The notes under the pieces: generated by a model
The model's input: only the letters and a program-made list of their open reading frames with translations
Told to the model about the DNA's origin: nothing
The model's database searches: none
Shown: positions 37,970 through 46,456 of the stretch, one piece after another
Layout: each line of letters starts with the position of its first letter
Numbering within the stretch: position 1 is the first letter of the stretch
Origin: Clostridia bacterium
Lineage (GTDB): Bacteria; Bacillota; Clostridia; Lachnospirales; Lachnospiraceae
NCBI GenBank assembly: GCA_003249225.1
Contig: QKJQ01000012.1
Location: 1-64,000, forward strand
Direction of reading: 5' to 3'
Length of the DNA: 64,000 nucleotides
Program-made: the position numbers and the translations under genes

Positions 37970-39106
37970 ATGGAGACTTTACGGGCAATTGATCTGATGG
38001 TTTATTCGCAGTTGATACTAATCTATATTTTGATCGGAAATCTTCGTAAGAAAAACAGAGATTTGGTCTCTAAGCGCTTATTTTCATGTATTATCTATAC
38101 GCTGACCTATGAAAATATTCTGGAAGGTGTTACCTGGGCGCTTAATGGTACGTCGATAGAATATGGACACGAAATAAGTGTTTTTGCAAATACTGCCCTC
38201 CTGTTGTTCAATTCATTTCCGGCAGTTTTCTGGGTCACCTATGCAGATTATAAGATCTTTGCCGACTGGGAAAACCTCAAGAAAAGAATGGTATGGTATT
38301 TTATACCGTTTTATGTAACGATTGGACTCCTTCTTGTGAATCTAAGAACAGGATTTGTTTTTACAATTCGTGAGGATAACACCTATGAACGTGGGGTTGG
38401 AGTTACCGTTATCGCATTGATGACGTATGCGCTGGTAACCTGTCTTTATCTAATGACAAGAAGGTTTAAAAGAAAAATCAACGGAAGACTGATGCAGTCT
38501 ATTTTCATTTTTATGCTTATACCGGTTGCTGCCGGAATTATACAGATGCTCGCCTATGGCCTTCTTTTGATTTGGCCGGCGTTTATCTTGGCTACATTAA
38601 TTGCTTTTTTTCAAATAGAGAAGGAAGCCATTCAAAAGGATCCGCTCACAGGTCTTGCAGTGCGTGAATTGCTTGAACAACGGGTGCAGTATCTGATGTC
38701 AAGAGGAATTGGTTTTTCAATTATTATGATCGATATGAATGATTTTAAAGGAATCAATGACAGGTTTGGACATCATGAAGGAGATCAGGCACTTTTGTTG
38801 ACAGCAGATCTCTTCGTGAAGAATCAGCATAAGTGTGATATGATCTGCCGATATGGTGGAGACGAGTTTACCTTATTGCTTGATACAAGTGTTAACGAAC
38901 AGGTTCAGGATATGGTAACAGAATTGCAGAAACAGTTTGAAGAGTTCAATAAAACAGGAGGAAAACCATACAAGCTAAGCCTGAGTGCCGGATATGCCAG
39001 CTGGAATTTAGGTAACCAGAAAACATTGGATGAGATCCTTCGGGATGCAGACACAATGATGTATCAGAAAAAAAACGAGTACAAACATAATCAGCAGGAG
39101 GAATAA
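37970..39106 (+). CDS. membrane diguanylate cyclase (GGDEF)
   Basis: The 378-residue protein has seven likely transmembrane helices (about 8-215, an arrangement seen in many clostridial GGDEF sensors) followed by GGDEF: DPLTGLAVRELLEQR, IDMNDFKGINDRFGHHEGD and RYGGDEF (near 296). The position of the I-site reads HKCD, lacking the Arg, so feedback inhibition is probably lost. Its 3' end overlaps the convergent AraC gene by 16 bp. Confidence 0.92.
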   Translation: METLRAIDLMVYSQLILIYILIGNLRKKNRDLVSKRLFSCIIYTLTYENILEGVTWALNGTSIEYGHEISVFANTALLLFNSFPAVFWVTYADYKIFADWENLKKRMVWYFIPFYVTIGLLLVNLRTGFVFTIREDNTYERGVGVTVIALMTYALVTCLYLMTRRFKRKINGRLMQSIFIFMLIPVAAGIIQMLAYGLLLIWPAFILATLIAFFQIEKEAIQKDPLTGLAVRELLEQRVQYLMSRGIGFSIIMIDMNDFKGINDRFGHHEGDQALLLTADLFVKNQHKCDMICRYGGDEFTLLLDTSVNEQVQDMVTELQKQFEEFNKTGGKPYKLSLSAGYASWNLGNQKTLDEILRDADTMMYQKKNEYKHNQQEE

Positions 39107-39117
39107 TCCTGCTGATT
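39089..39117. terminator. hairpin across the overlapping convergent stops
   Basis: AATCAGCAGGA and TCCTGCTGATT pair perfectly (11 bp, 7-nt loop) and span both stop codons. There is no T run, so it may act by blocking or stabilising ends rather than as a classic terminator. Confidence 0.5.
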
Positions 39118-39966
39118 TCTATATTCGGTAGGAGTGACCTGGTACATCTCTCTGAACTTGCGGGCAAAGTAATTGTTATCGGGAAAGCCGCAGCGGGAAG
39201 CAATCTCAGTGATTGGTTCCTTTGTGTTCTTTAAAAGTTCGATGGCATAGAGAAGCCGCAGACGAATCACATACTGCATTGGCGTCAGCTGGTAGGTGCT
39301 TTTGAATATTCTGGAAAAATGCCGCACAGACAGGCCGGCACAGGCGGCGATTTTTTCAACATTTATAGCATACCGATAGTTTTTTTCTATAAAGGAAACG
39401 GCATGAGCGACCTGTAGAATCCCTTGTTCATTCTCAAGCGGCGGGAGGCTGTATTCTCTGGATAAAAGTACAACAAGTTCTGTAAAATAAGCAGTCAGGA
39501 TATCCTTCCAGCCCTCCATTCTTGCATGATATTCATGGATCATTTTATCAATCAGCAGAGAAATCTGAATATACTTTTCGTGATTGACATGAAGACGGCT
39601 TTGAAAGACCATTTCTCTTGTCATATAGGGTTCAAGGTAAAAGAGCGCATGGAAACCGGCAGATTCTTTTGTATGAAAGGTACCACTGAAAAAATAATCC
39701 GGGCGGAACATTATATTACAGAGACGAAAATTTCTGGCATCTATGTATTCATGCGCAGTGTTTCCTCCTATAACGAATACATCACCTGATTTTATTAGAT
39801 GTGTTTCCTGTCCGATACCATGCATGGCCGTCCCATCCATAACGAGAACCAGTTCGGTGAAATCTTTGTGGATGTGTGGCTCCAGCCAGCCGTCATGGAA
39901 CCCATATTGAATAAAAAAAGGGAAGCTCATATCGTCATGAAAATATTGCAATTCCATCTCATTCAT
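39091..39966 (-). CDS. AraC-family transcriptional regulator (probable regulator of GH43)
   Basis: The 291-residue protein has an N-terminal cupin (about 15-95; EPHIHKDFTELVLVMDG with metal/ligand His) and a C-terminal AraC helix-turn-helix pair (about 185-285; FPDNNYFARKFREMYQVTPTEY). It is divergent from the GH43 gene across a 183-bp gap, the usual layout for local control of a glycoside hydrolase. The ligand is probably the pentose or oligosaccharide released, by inference only. Confidence 0.9.
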   Translation of the reverse strand: MNEMELQYFHDDMSFPFFIQYGFHDGWLEPHIHKDFTELVLVMDGTAMHGIGQETHLIKSGDVFVIGGNTAHEYIDARNFRLCNIMFRPDYFFSGTFHTKESAGFHALFYLEPYMTREMVFQSRLHVNHEKYIQISLLIDKMIHEYHARMEGWKDILTAYFTELVVLLSREYSLPPLENEQGILQVAHAVSFIEKNYRYAINVEKIAACAGLSVRHFSRIFKSTYQLTPMQYVIRLRLLYAIELLKNTKEPITEIASRCGFPDNNYFARKFREMYQVTPTEYRNQQDYSSC

Positions 39967-40149
39967 ACATTTTCCTCAGTTTCTGAATTTTATTGAATTT
40001 CGTGCTGCAATCAAGCCACCATAACATAACGGTACTTGTCTTTTTTGTGCTAACAAATGGCAGTAAAATCATAGATTACACGTAATATATGAATTATACT
40101 GTATATTATAAATGTATTTCTGTGCTATGTCAAAGGGGGAACAGGCAGA

Positions 40150-41655
40150 ATGGGGGCAGTTATGAAGTATAATAATCCGATTGTCCGGGGCTTTTATCCG
40201 GATCCAAGTGTTTGCGAAGCCAAAGGGAAATATTATATGGTCTGCAGCTCATTTCATTACTTTCCAGGTGTTCCGCTTTTTGAAAGCGATGATCTTGTAA
40301 ACTGGAAACAGATCGGACATTGCCTGACACGAAAAAGTCAAGTGAATCTGGAAAAGGCAGGAAGCTCAGCGGGCGTTTATGCTCCTTGTATCCGCTATTA
40401 TGAAGGGCGTTTCTATATGGTGACGACGAATACTTCTACTGCGCAGAATTTTTATATTTGGACAGATGATATTTATGGTGAATGGTCAGACCCGGTCATT
40501 GTTGATCAGGATGGGATTGATCCCTCACTTTATTTTGAAGAGGGTCATTGTTATTTTATGAGCAATGGAACCGATGCATCAGGAGTTAGTGGAATCATAC
40601 AATGTGAAGTTGAGATAGAATCCGGGAAAAAGCTGTCACCCGGAAAATCAATCTGGCAGGGATCCGGCGGAAGATATCTGGAAGGTCCTCATCTTTATAA
40701 AATAGATGACTATTATTATCTGGTGGCGGCAGAAGGCGGTACAGAATTCGGACATATGGTCACCTATGCCAGAAGCAGGGAAAAGTTCGGACCTTTTGAA
40801 GACTACCCAGCAAATCCGGTTCTGACAAACCGCAATCTTGGTGGTTATATCATACAGGGAGTTGGTCATGGGGATCTTGTAAAAGCACCGGATGGACGAT
40901 ACTGGTTCTTGCATCTGGGTTTTCGCCAGACAGGAAAATGGTCACCCTTTCATCATCTGGGAAGAGAAGTCTTTATTACACCGGTTCAGTTCGATTCCTT
41001 GGGGTGGTTTCAGGCAGGATTTCATGGGACGACAACAGAAGTCGTTGAACTGCTCCATGTTAAAACAAAACAGAACAGAAAAAAAACTGAAAATTTTGCG
41101 AACACAGATCAGACGCTCGACTGGTGCTATCTTCGTCATCCAAAGCTCGAGAATTATAATATGTCTAAGGACTGTTTACGGCTGACCGGAACGAAGGTCA
41201 CACTGAATGATATTGATACCCCTACTTTTCTTGGTCTTCGGCAGAAAGATTTTAGCGTATATCTGTCCTGTGATGTCACTCTTGACAGTGGAGAAGCCGG
41301 TATAACCTTCTTTATGGATGAGAACCATCATTATGACCTGGCAATTATTCGGGAAGAAGATGAATACTATGCGATTACAAGACTGTGCATTGGCAACATT
41401 AAAATGGTAAAGGAAAAGCATCGGCTTTCGCTTGAGAATAAGGTTCGTTTCCTGGTTGACTCAGACAGTCAGCAGTATCGGTTCTTCCTACAGGAGAATG
41501 AGAATAAAATCCCTATGGGGACAGGGCTTTCAAGATATCTGTCTTCTGAAGTAGCGACTGGTTTTACCGGAGTGATCATCGGCTTGTATGCGGTAGCGGC
41601 AACAGAGTCGAACACTGCAGAATTTGAACATTTTCAATGCGAGTATTATCCATGA
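40150..41655 (+). CDS. GH43 glycoside hydrolase (beta-xylosidase/alpha-L-arabinofuranosidase)
   Basis: The 501-residue cytoplasmic enzyme has the five-blade propeller catalytic Asp in GFYPDPS (near 15-21), the pKa-modulating Asp in DGIDPSLYF (near 120) and the acid Glu in LEGPHLYK (near 180). A C-terminal beta-sandwich (about 320-500) matches the GH43_C2-type lectin-like domain. Activity on xylo- or arabino-oligosaccharides is likely. Two ATGs are plausible: 40150 (GGGGGA 9 nt upstream) and 40162 (MKYNNPIVRG, GGGGG 5 nt upstream). Confidence 0.92.
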   Translation: MGAVMKYNNPIVRGFYPDPSVCEAKGKYYMVCSSFHYFPGVPLFESDDLVNWKQIGHCLTRKSQVNLEKAGSSAGVYAPCIRYYEGRFYMVTTNTSTAQNFYIWTDDIYGEWSDPVIVDQDGIDPSLYFEEGHCYFMSNGTDASGVSGIIQCEVEIESGKKLSPGKSIWQGSGGRYLEGPHLYKIDDYYYLVAAEGGTEFGHMVTYARSREKFGPFEDYPANPVLTNRNLGGYIIQGVGHGDLVKAPDGRYWFLHLGFRQTGKWSPFHHLGREVFITPVQFDSLGWFQAGFHGTTTEVVELLHVKTKQNRKKTENFANTDQTLDWCYLRHPKLENYNMSKDCLRLTGTKVTLNDIDTPTFLGLRQKDFSVYLSCDVTLDSGEAGITFFMDENHHYDLAIIREEDEYYAITRLCIGNIKMVKEKHRLSLENKVRFLVDSDSQQYRFFLQENENKIPMGTGLSRYLSSEVATGFTGVIIGLYAVAATESNTAEFEHFQCEYYP

Positions 41656-41679
41656 TTATACCGAACTGAATATTATATT

Positions 41680-41722
41680 GGAAAAGCTGTCATATCAGTA
41701 CTGATGTGGCAGCTTTTCCTTT
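41680..41722 (+). terminator. terminator after GH43
   Basis: GGAAAAGCTG-C...CAG and CTG...GCAGCTTTTCC make a long stem (about 17 bp with mismatch) followed by TTTT. Confidence 0.85.
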
Positions 41723-41746
41723 TATCATATATTTATAAAGTCAGGG

Positions 41747-41796
41747 AAGAGTGAAAGAATTAGATAATTCTTTGCGCAGGAATGGAGGGAAATATG
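41747..41796 (+). repeat. dispersed repeat, copy A, ending in a ribosome site and a very short ORF
   Basis: The 27-bp block at 41747-41773 (with palindromic GAAAGAATT-AGAT-AATTCTTT) is identical to 57610-57636. It is followed directly by GCGCAGGAATGGAG, also shared (57698-57711). GGAGG then precedes an ATG at 41794 that reads only MKSNVK before a stop. Here the 61-bp middle found in the other copy is absent. The rest of the gap (41800-42010) shows an open but ATG-less stretch and no recognisable gene. Confidence 0.8.
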
Positions 41797-42010
41797 AAAT
41801 CAAATGTGAAATAAGAGGAGCTTTAAAAAGCGGAAGACCAATGGGGTAACACGCTGCCTGTAAGCAATCAGAACAGTATTGCCATAAGGCAGGAACTGCC
41901 TGCATTTCAAAGCAGTCAGGGGTAACTATGAACGTAGTGTTTTGGATGGAAGGTACTGCGAAAAGGAACATGAAATTGTGAGGTGCTTTGCCGGATGCTG
42001 TACAAAGGAA

Positions 42011-42039
42011 TTGCCATTTCGAAAATAATTTGATATAGT
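42011..42039 (+). promoter_or_regulatory. promoter of the unknown 224-residue protein gene
   Basis: TTGCCA, 17-bp spacer, TATAGT. The leader contains a small hairpin (CCTGT/ACAGG, about 42057-42071). Confidence 0.65.
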
Positions 42040-42096
42040 AGGTTACTGAAAAAGCCTGTTACGAACAGGAATCAGGAAAAGGAAGGCTTAAGAATC

Positions 42097-42771
42097 ATGA
42101 ACAATGTAATACGATGTGAATACAGAGGAAAATGTAAGGTGGGAAGCACCGAGGAAGCATTTTCAAAGGCAGCAGCACAGACTCATGAACTGGCGGCAGA
42201 GGCAGTCAGACGTGGAGAGATGATGACGTGTGCAATGTTTCGTCATGAACAGCTTATATTTTTATACATAGAATACATAGGGAATGAGACATTTTATCAG
42301 CCACAAGGGGAAGTATTCGCACCAATGCATGATGTATTGATGCCCTGGCCCGGTTTTTATGAAGACACGGATTGGACATATATGGAACCTGTATTCTGGT
42401 TTGATGTACCAAAGAGTGTAGATCATTGGCGGAGGAAGATGAAACCAGACGCAAGATGCGGCCGCATTGCACGATTACAGCCAAATAAACTTTGGGGTTA
42501 TGTCACACACCATCTTGCTATAGTGGAAGAAGGTACGTTTGTTGGTGACAGATTCCAATTCATATCGATTCATGAGAATCTGCTGTTTTCTTATTATGAG
42601 ACCCCAAGAGACCGTGAGAATACGAATGTTAAAGGTATTTCAGCGGAATCTGTAGAGATAGAAAGATGGAAGGCAGTGGATCCACGAAATCACTTCATTC
42701 ATTTTGAAGAAGCAGGAGGAGCTGATTTCCTGACAATACAGACAGTATTTGATGTTGGGATAACAGAATAG
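42097..42771 (+). CDS. unrecognised 224-residue protein, possible mutarotase-like fold
   Basis: I do not recognise this family. It is soluble, has no signal peptide and is rich in Trp/Tyr/Phe and His. The first 107 residues have a spacing that recalls L-rhamnose mutarotase-type alpha/beta barrels: a helix (TEEAFSKAAAQTHELAAEAVRRG), strand pair (MTCAMFRHEQLIFLYIEYIG) and a closing W...MEPVFWFD near 88-101. The second half (WGYVTHHLAIVEEG... and RFQFISIHENLLFSYYETP) could be a second such half. That resemblance is weak and made by eye. The gene has its own promoter and a DUF1275 membrane-protein gene 36 bp downstream, suggesting a two-gene unit. Confidence 0.6.
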   Translation: MNNVIRCEYRGKCKVGSTEEAFSKAAAQTHELAAEAVRRGEMMTCAMFRHEQLIFLYIEYIGNETFYQPQGEVFAPMHDVLMPWPGFYEDTDWTYMEPVFWFDVPKSVDHWRRKMKPDARCGRIARLQPNKLWGYVTHHLAIVEEGTFVGDRFQFISIHENLLFSYYETPRDRENTNVKGISAESVEIERWKAVDPRNHFIHFEEAGGADFLTIQTVFDVGITE

Positions 42772-42807
42772 TAAGCAAACGCATTGCAGGTAAGTACGAG
42801 GTATGTT

Positions 42808-43470
42808 ATGAAGACAAAAGAAAAAAAAGAAGTCTGGCTGCACAGGGTCATGTGTGTGATCGGTGGGTTTATATGTGCATACTCTGTATTGACAAGAACG
42901 GATATATTGGGGTCTGCACAGACGTCCAATATGATGGAAATACTATTTGGCATTTTCGGCAGGGATTATAAAGAGGTAGTGATACGCCTCGGAGCATTTT
43001 TTTTATACTGCGGAGCAATGATTCTGGTGCTGGTACTGACGAAAAAGATAAGATTAAATTTGTCCTGGTATGTAGTGTTCGTACAAATTCTATGCATTGG
43101 AATTCTTTTCTTTTTACCGGCGGATGTGAATCCGGTACTGGCTCTTTATCCTGCTTTTTTTATGACGGCTACACAGTGGAGTGTATTTCATGGCGTGAAG
43201 GGATACAATTGCTCGACCATATTCTCTACGAACAATTTGAAGCAGACCATACTTGGATTTGGAGAATACTGGATGACAAAAGATGAGAAAGCACTGGATC
43301 AGGGAAAGTTTTTTGGCTCTTCCCTATTGTTCTTCTACAGCGGTGCCGTTCTTTCTTATTTTTCTTGCAGCATGCTTCCCATCAAAGGAGTTGTGGTATG
43401 TCTGATTCCGGTATTGATCGCAGTCGGTCTGATGGTTGGGAAAAATAAAAAAACTTTGTTAGAAACGTAA
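42808..43470 (+). CDS. DUF1275 (YoaK-like) membrane protein
   Basis: The 220-residue protein has about six transmembrane segments. It shows GGFICAYSVLTRTDILGSAQTSNMMEI (about 16-42), corresponding to the GxxDA...QTGN signature of DUF1275, and a second copy-like motif YNCSTIFSTNNLKQ (about 132-145). Function of the family is unknown. The ATG at 42808 follows GAGG by 6 nt; an in-frame TTG at 42784 is rejected. It is probably co-transcribed with the unknown gene upstream. Confidence 0.78.
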   Translation: MKTKEKKEVWLHRVMCVIGGFICAYSVLTRTDILGSAQTSNMMEILFGIFGRDYKEVVIRLGAFFLYCGAMILVLVLTKKIRLNLSWYVVFVQILCIGILFFLPADVNPVLALYPAFFMTATQWSVFHGVKGYNCSTIFSTNNLKQTILGFGEYWMTKDEKALDQGKFFGSSLLFFYSGAVLSYFSCSMLPIKGVVVCLIPVLIAVGLMVGKNKKTLLET

Positions 43471-43479
43471 CATAATGGA

Positions 43480-43508
43480 TTGACAAGCAGCAAAACAAGT
43501 TTTATAAT
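43480..43508 (+). promoter_or_regulatory. consensus promoter of the T-box leader
   Basis: TTGACA, exactly 17 bp, TATAAT: a perfect sigma-A promoter about 370 bp upstream of cstA. Confidence 0.92.
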
Positions 43509-43539
43509 CAATCTTCGTGATAAGGTAAAACGTTGATTG

Positions 43540-43814
43540 GGCCATAGGAAATCAGGAATTCTTGCAGAGAGCTGTTGGTGGTGAAAAACAGTAGAAGGAT
43601 GGATAGACTCTCACCCAGGAGTGTTCGCTGAAAAGGCAGTTGCGTGATGTAATGTCTCTAGGTAGAAACGGAAGCTTCCCGTTATCGAAGTGCCTGATGG
43701 TGTAAGAACTATGCAGGACAGAGTGGAAATGAAGATTTCAAGTAGAGTGGTAACGCGATAAGATCGTCTCTATGAAGTACCAGAGTGTATTGGTATTTCA
43801 TGGGACTTTTTTTT
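43540..43814 (+). promoter_or_regulatory. T-box riboswitch controlling cstA
   Basis: The leader contains an AGAGAG motif (near 43565), a distal-loop GGATG (near 43597), and the T-box AGAGTGGTAACGCG (43744-43757), matching the AGGGTGGNACCGCG consensus with UGGU for a tRNA with discriminator A. A 16-bp terminator stem (43766-43806) and eight T residues follow. In Stem I, GCT (pairing with AGC) is followed by GAA-AAG-GCAG, and GCAG can pair with TTGC, which puts AAG/AAA (Lys) in the specifier loop; Ala (GCA) is the alternative register. Uncharged tRNA would pair with UGGN and prevent termination. Confidence 0.92.
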
Positions 43815-43882
43815 TACCTTTCACCGTATTGTCCAGAAACTGGATGATTCAGAATGATTTATATGCGTAAAGGAGCAGAGCG

Positions 43883-45562
43883 ATGAACGGAGTAGTAATT
43901 ATTGTAATTGCAGCGATTGCATTGATTGCGGCATATGTATTTTATGGCCGTTATCTTGCAAAGAAGTGGGGAGTTGACCCGGATGCCAAAACTCCTGCTT
44001 ACACAGAACAGGATGGAGTTGATTATGTACCGGCGGATACCAATGTTGTATTTGGCCATCAGTTCGCATCCATAGCTGGTGCAGGACCCATTAATGGTCC
44101 AATTCAGGCAGCGATTTTTGGATGGGTTCCTGTTTTACTCTGGGTTTTGCTTGGAGGTATTTTTTTCGGAGCAGTGCAGGATTTTGCAGCTATGTATGCT
44201 TCGGTTAAGAACAAAGGAAAGTCAATCGGATATATCATTGAAAAGTATATCGGAAAGACTGGAAAACGTCTCTTTTTATTATTTACCTGGCTGTTTTCCA
44301 TTCTTGTAGTTGCAGCTTTTGCTGATATTGTAGCAAAGACCTTTAATGGTTTTTCAACAGAAGGTGCGCAGGTCGAAGCGAATGGCGCCGTTGCATCAAC
44401 GTCCATTTTATTTATTGTCTTTGCTGTAGCCCTTGGTTTCTTTTTGAAATATACGAAATTCTCCAAGACCATTAATACGATGGTTGCTATTGGTGCCCTT
44501 ATTCTGTCTATTGTTATCGGACTGCAGCTTCCTATTTATTTTTCTACAACATTCTGGCTGCTGTTTGTATTTGCCTATATTATAGTTGCCTGTGTAACAC
44601 CAGTCTGGGCTTTATTGCAGCCCCGTGATTTCCTGAACAGTTACTTGCTGATTGCCATGATGCTGTTTGCTTTTGTTGGAATTCTGGTTTACCACCCGGC
44701 CATGAATCTGCCTGCTTTTACTTCTTTTAAGATCACCAGCAGTGCAGGTGTGACATCGTATTTATTCCCGACATTATTCGTAACGATCGCCTGTGGTGCA
44801 GTATCCGGGTTTCATTCCCTGGTTTCTTCGGGAACCTCCTCGAAACAGATCAAGAATGAAAAAAGCATGCTGCCGGTATCCTTTGGTGCCATGCTTCTGG
44901 AAAGCTTCCTTGCGGTAATCGCTCTTGTATGTGCAGGCTATGCTGCCACCTCAAATGGTTTGCCATCAGGAACACCTCCTCAGATTTTTGCTTCTGCCAT
45001 TGCGGCCTTCCTTGAAAAGCTACATATGCCAACAAGCGCTTCTTTTACGCTGATTACGCTTGCCATCAGTGCATTTGCGCTTACCAGCCTTGATTCAGTT
45101 GCACGTGTGGGAAGGATCGCCTTCCAGGAATTTTTTATGGATGACGAGAAAGAAGCAGGTCCCATCGTCAAATTCCTTATGAACAAGTATGTTGCTACAA
45201 TCATGACCATGGTATTCGCATTCGCACTTGCGAAAGTAGGTTATGCAAATATCTGGCCTCTTTTCGGCGCAGCAAATCAGCTGCTGTCTGCTTTGGCTCT
45301 GATTGCCTGTGCAGTATTTTTAAAGACAACAAAACGTCAGGGGGTTATGCTCTGGCTTCCTATGGTGACCATGCTTGGTGTAACACTGACTGCTCTGGTC
45401 TTTAAAATGATCGATCTGATCAAAAGCTTCTCAGTTGCTGTTACCGGTGGAAATGTTCTTCAGTTCATTTTTGGGGTTCTTCTCTTTATTCTTGGTGTTA
45501 CGGTTGCATTTGAAGGGCTTAAAAAATTGTTCGGACAGAAAGCTGCTGTAAAAAGCAAATAA
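43883..45562 (+). CDS. cstA: carbon starvation CstA-family transporter
   Basis: The 559-residue polytopic membrane protein has about 15 helices. It has CstA features: GRYLAKKWGVDPDAKTPAYTEQDGVDYVPA near the N-terminus, FGHQFASIAGAGPINGP (near 53-69), and SGFHSLVSSGTSSKQI (near 311-326). CstA proteins import peptides or pyruvate. Here the T-box leader implies expression rises when a specific amino acid is short, pointing to amino-acid or peptide uptake. AAAGGAG precedes the ATG. It is the shorter CstA type lacking the long C-terminal extension of E. coli CstA. Confidence 0.93.
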   Translation: MNGVVIIVIAAIALIAAYVFYGRYLAKKWGVDPDAKTPAYTEQDGVDYVPADTNVVFGHQFASIAGAGPINGPIQAAIFGWVPVLLWVLLGGIFFGAVQDFAAMYASVKNKGKSIGYIIEKYIGKTGKRLFLLFTWLFSILVVAAFADIVAKTFNGFSTEGAQVEANGAVASTSILFIVFAVALGFFLKYTKFSKTINTMVAIGALILSIVIGLQLPIYFSTTFWLLFVFAYIIVACVTPVWALLQPRDFLNSYLLIAMMLFAFVGILVYHPAMNLPAFTSFKITSSAGVTSYLFPTLFVTIACGAVSGFHSLVSSGTSSKQIKNEKSMLPVSFGAMLLESFLAVIALVCAGYAATSNGLPSGTPPQIFASAIAAFLEKLHMPTSASFTLITLAISAFALTSLDSVARVGRIAFQEFFMDDEKEAGPIVKFLMNKYVATIMTMVFAFALAKVGYANIWPLFGAANQLLSALALIACAVFLKTTKRQGVMLWLPMVTMLGVTLTALVFKMIDLIKSFSVAVTGGNVLQFIFGVLLFILGVTVAFEGLKKLFGQKAAVKSK

Positions 45563-45575
45563 ACACAATAATAAA

Positions 45576-45623
45576 AACAGCTGTCTTATTACGGCATGGT
45601 TCGTAACAAGGCGGCTGTTTTTT
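45576..45623 (+). terminator. terminator of cstA
   Basis: AACAGCTGTCTTATTACG pairs with CGTAACAAGGCGGCTGTT (18 bp with two wobbles and one mismatch), followed by six T residues. Confidence 0.93.
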
Positions 45624-45631
45624 CGTTTATC

Positions 45632-45815
45632 GGAAAGTTCGTTAACTTTACCAAAAATCAAAAGCACTCCGTGCAGGATGGGCAAATACGCGAAAGGTAA
45701 AGTCTCATTGTATGAGCGCGTATGGCTCGAAAAATGTATTCATACACATACTTTAGTATGTTCATAATAGGTAGGAAGAAGACATGACCTGTTCTAATCG
45801 ACAATCATCCTGTAC
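45632..45815. repeat. structured intergenic element (related copy start at 57933)
   Basis: The sequence is non-coding with nested inverted repeats: AAAGTT-CG-TTAACTTT (45634-45649), GCAC-TCC-GTGC (45664-45674), ATACGCG/CGCGTAT (45686-45692 and 45717-45723) and the outer GTGCAGGATG/CATCCTGTAC (45671-45680 and 45806-45815). ACTTTACC/GGTAAAGT (45645-45652 and 45696-45703) offers an alternative pairing. Its first 43 bp resemble 57933-57973 (AAAGTTC-TTAACTTT...AAAAG-ACTCCGTG). Both lie directly after a terminator. I cannot name the family. Confidence 0.65.
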
Positions 45816-45840
45816 AATGAAATTCGGAACATCAGGCTGC

Positions 45841-46386
45841 TTACAAAAGTGCAGTAATATTTTCTTCGACATTACTCATGTTTTCAGTAGGTTCAAATCG
45901 TTTGATCACATTGCCATTTCGATCAATCAGGAACTTTGTGAAATTCCATTTGATATCTGAGGTGGTTCGAAAATCAGGATGATCTCTGTCTAACATGCTT
46001 TCGAGTATTGGAGTCAGGGTATGTTCCGGAGCAAATCCCTGGAATCCTTTTTCTCCTTTTAAGTATTTATAAAGAGGAAGTTCATCTGACCCGTTCACAT
46101 CAATTTTTGCAAAGTGACGGAATTTTATATGGAATTTTGCATCGCAGAAGCTTACGATCTCATCAATGCTTCCGGGTGCCTGGTTGCCAAACTGATTGCA
46201 GGGAAAATCAAGAATTTCAAATCCTTTGGAAGCATATTTTTCATATAAGTCCTGTAAGTCGTCGTATTGTGGGGTGAAACCACATTCGGTTGCCGTGTTG
46301 ACAACAAGAACGACCTTTCCTTTATATTCGCTTAAATCAACGGGAGTGTCTTTGGCATCCAGTACGGTAAAATCATAAAAATTCAT
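45841..46386 (-). CDS. glutathione peroxidase (Cys type)
   Basis: The 181-residue thioredoxin-fold peroxidase has the peroxidatic Cys in NTATECGFTPQYDDL (near 31-45), Gln in FPCNQFGNQAPG (near 60-71) and Trp in KWNFTKF (near 145-151), the catalytic triad. Cys replaces selenocysteine, as in most bacterial enzymes. The CNQF Cys may be the resolving residue, giving thioredoxin-dependent turnover; use of glutathione itself is doubtful in Clostridia. A paralogue lies 70 bp upstream and both are probably one oxidative-stress unit. Confidence 0.95.
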   Translation of the reverse strand: MNFYDFTVLDAKDTPVDLSEYKGKVVLVVNTATECGFTPQYDDLQDLYEKYASKGFEILDFPCNQFGNQAPGSIDEIVSFCDAKFHIKFRHFAKIDVNGSDELPLYKYLKGEKGFQGFAPEHTLTPILESMLDRDHPDFRTTSDIKWNFTKFLIDRNGNVIKRFEPTENMSNVEENITALL

Positions 46387-46456
46387 AAAGTCTCCATTCT
46401 GCGTAGAGTACTACGCCTGTTTACTAATAGTTGATTAAGGTTCCAAATCTATAATA

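Noticed and set aside
41741-41971. Minus-strand 76-codon ORF after GH43
   Set aside because: It overlaps the dispersed repeat on the opposite strand and has no family features.
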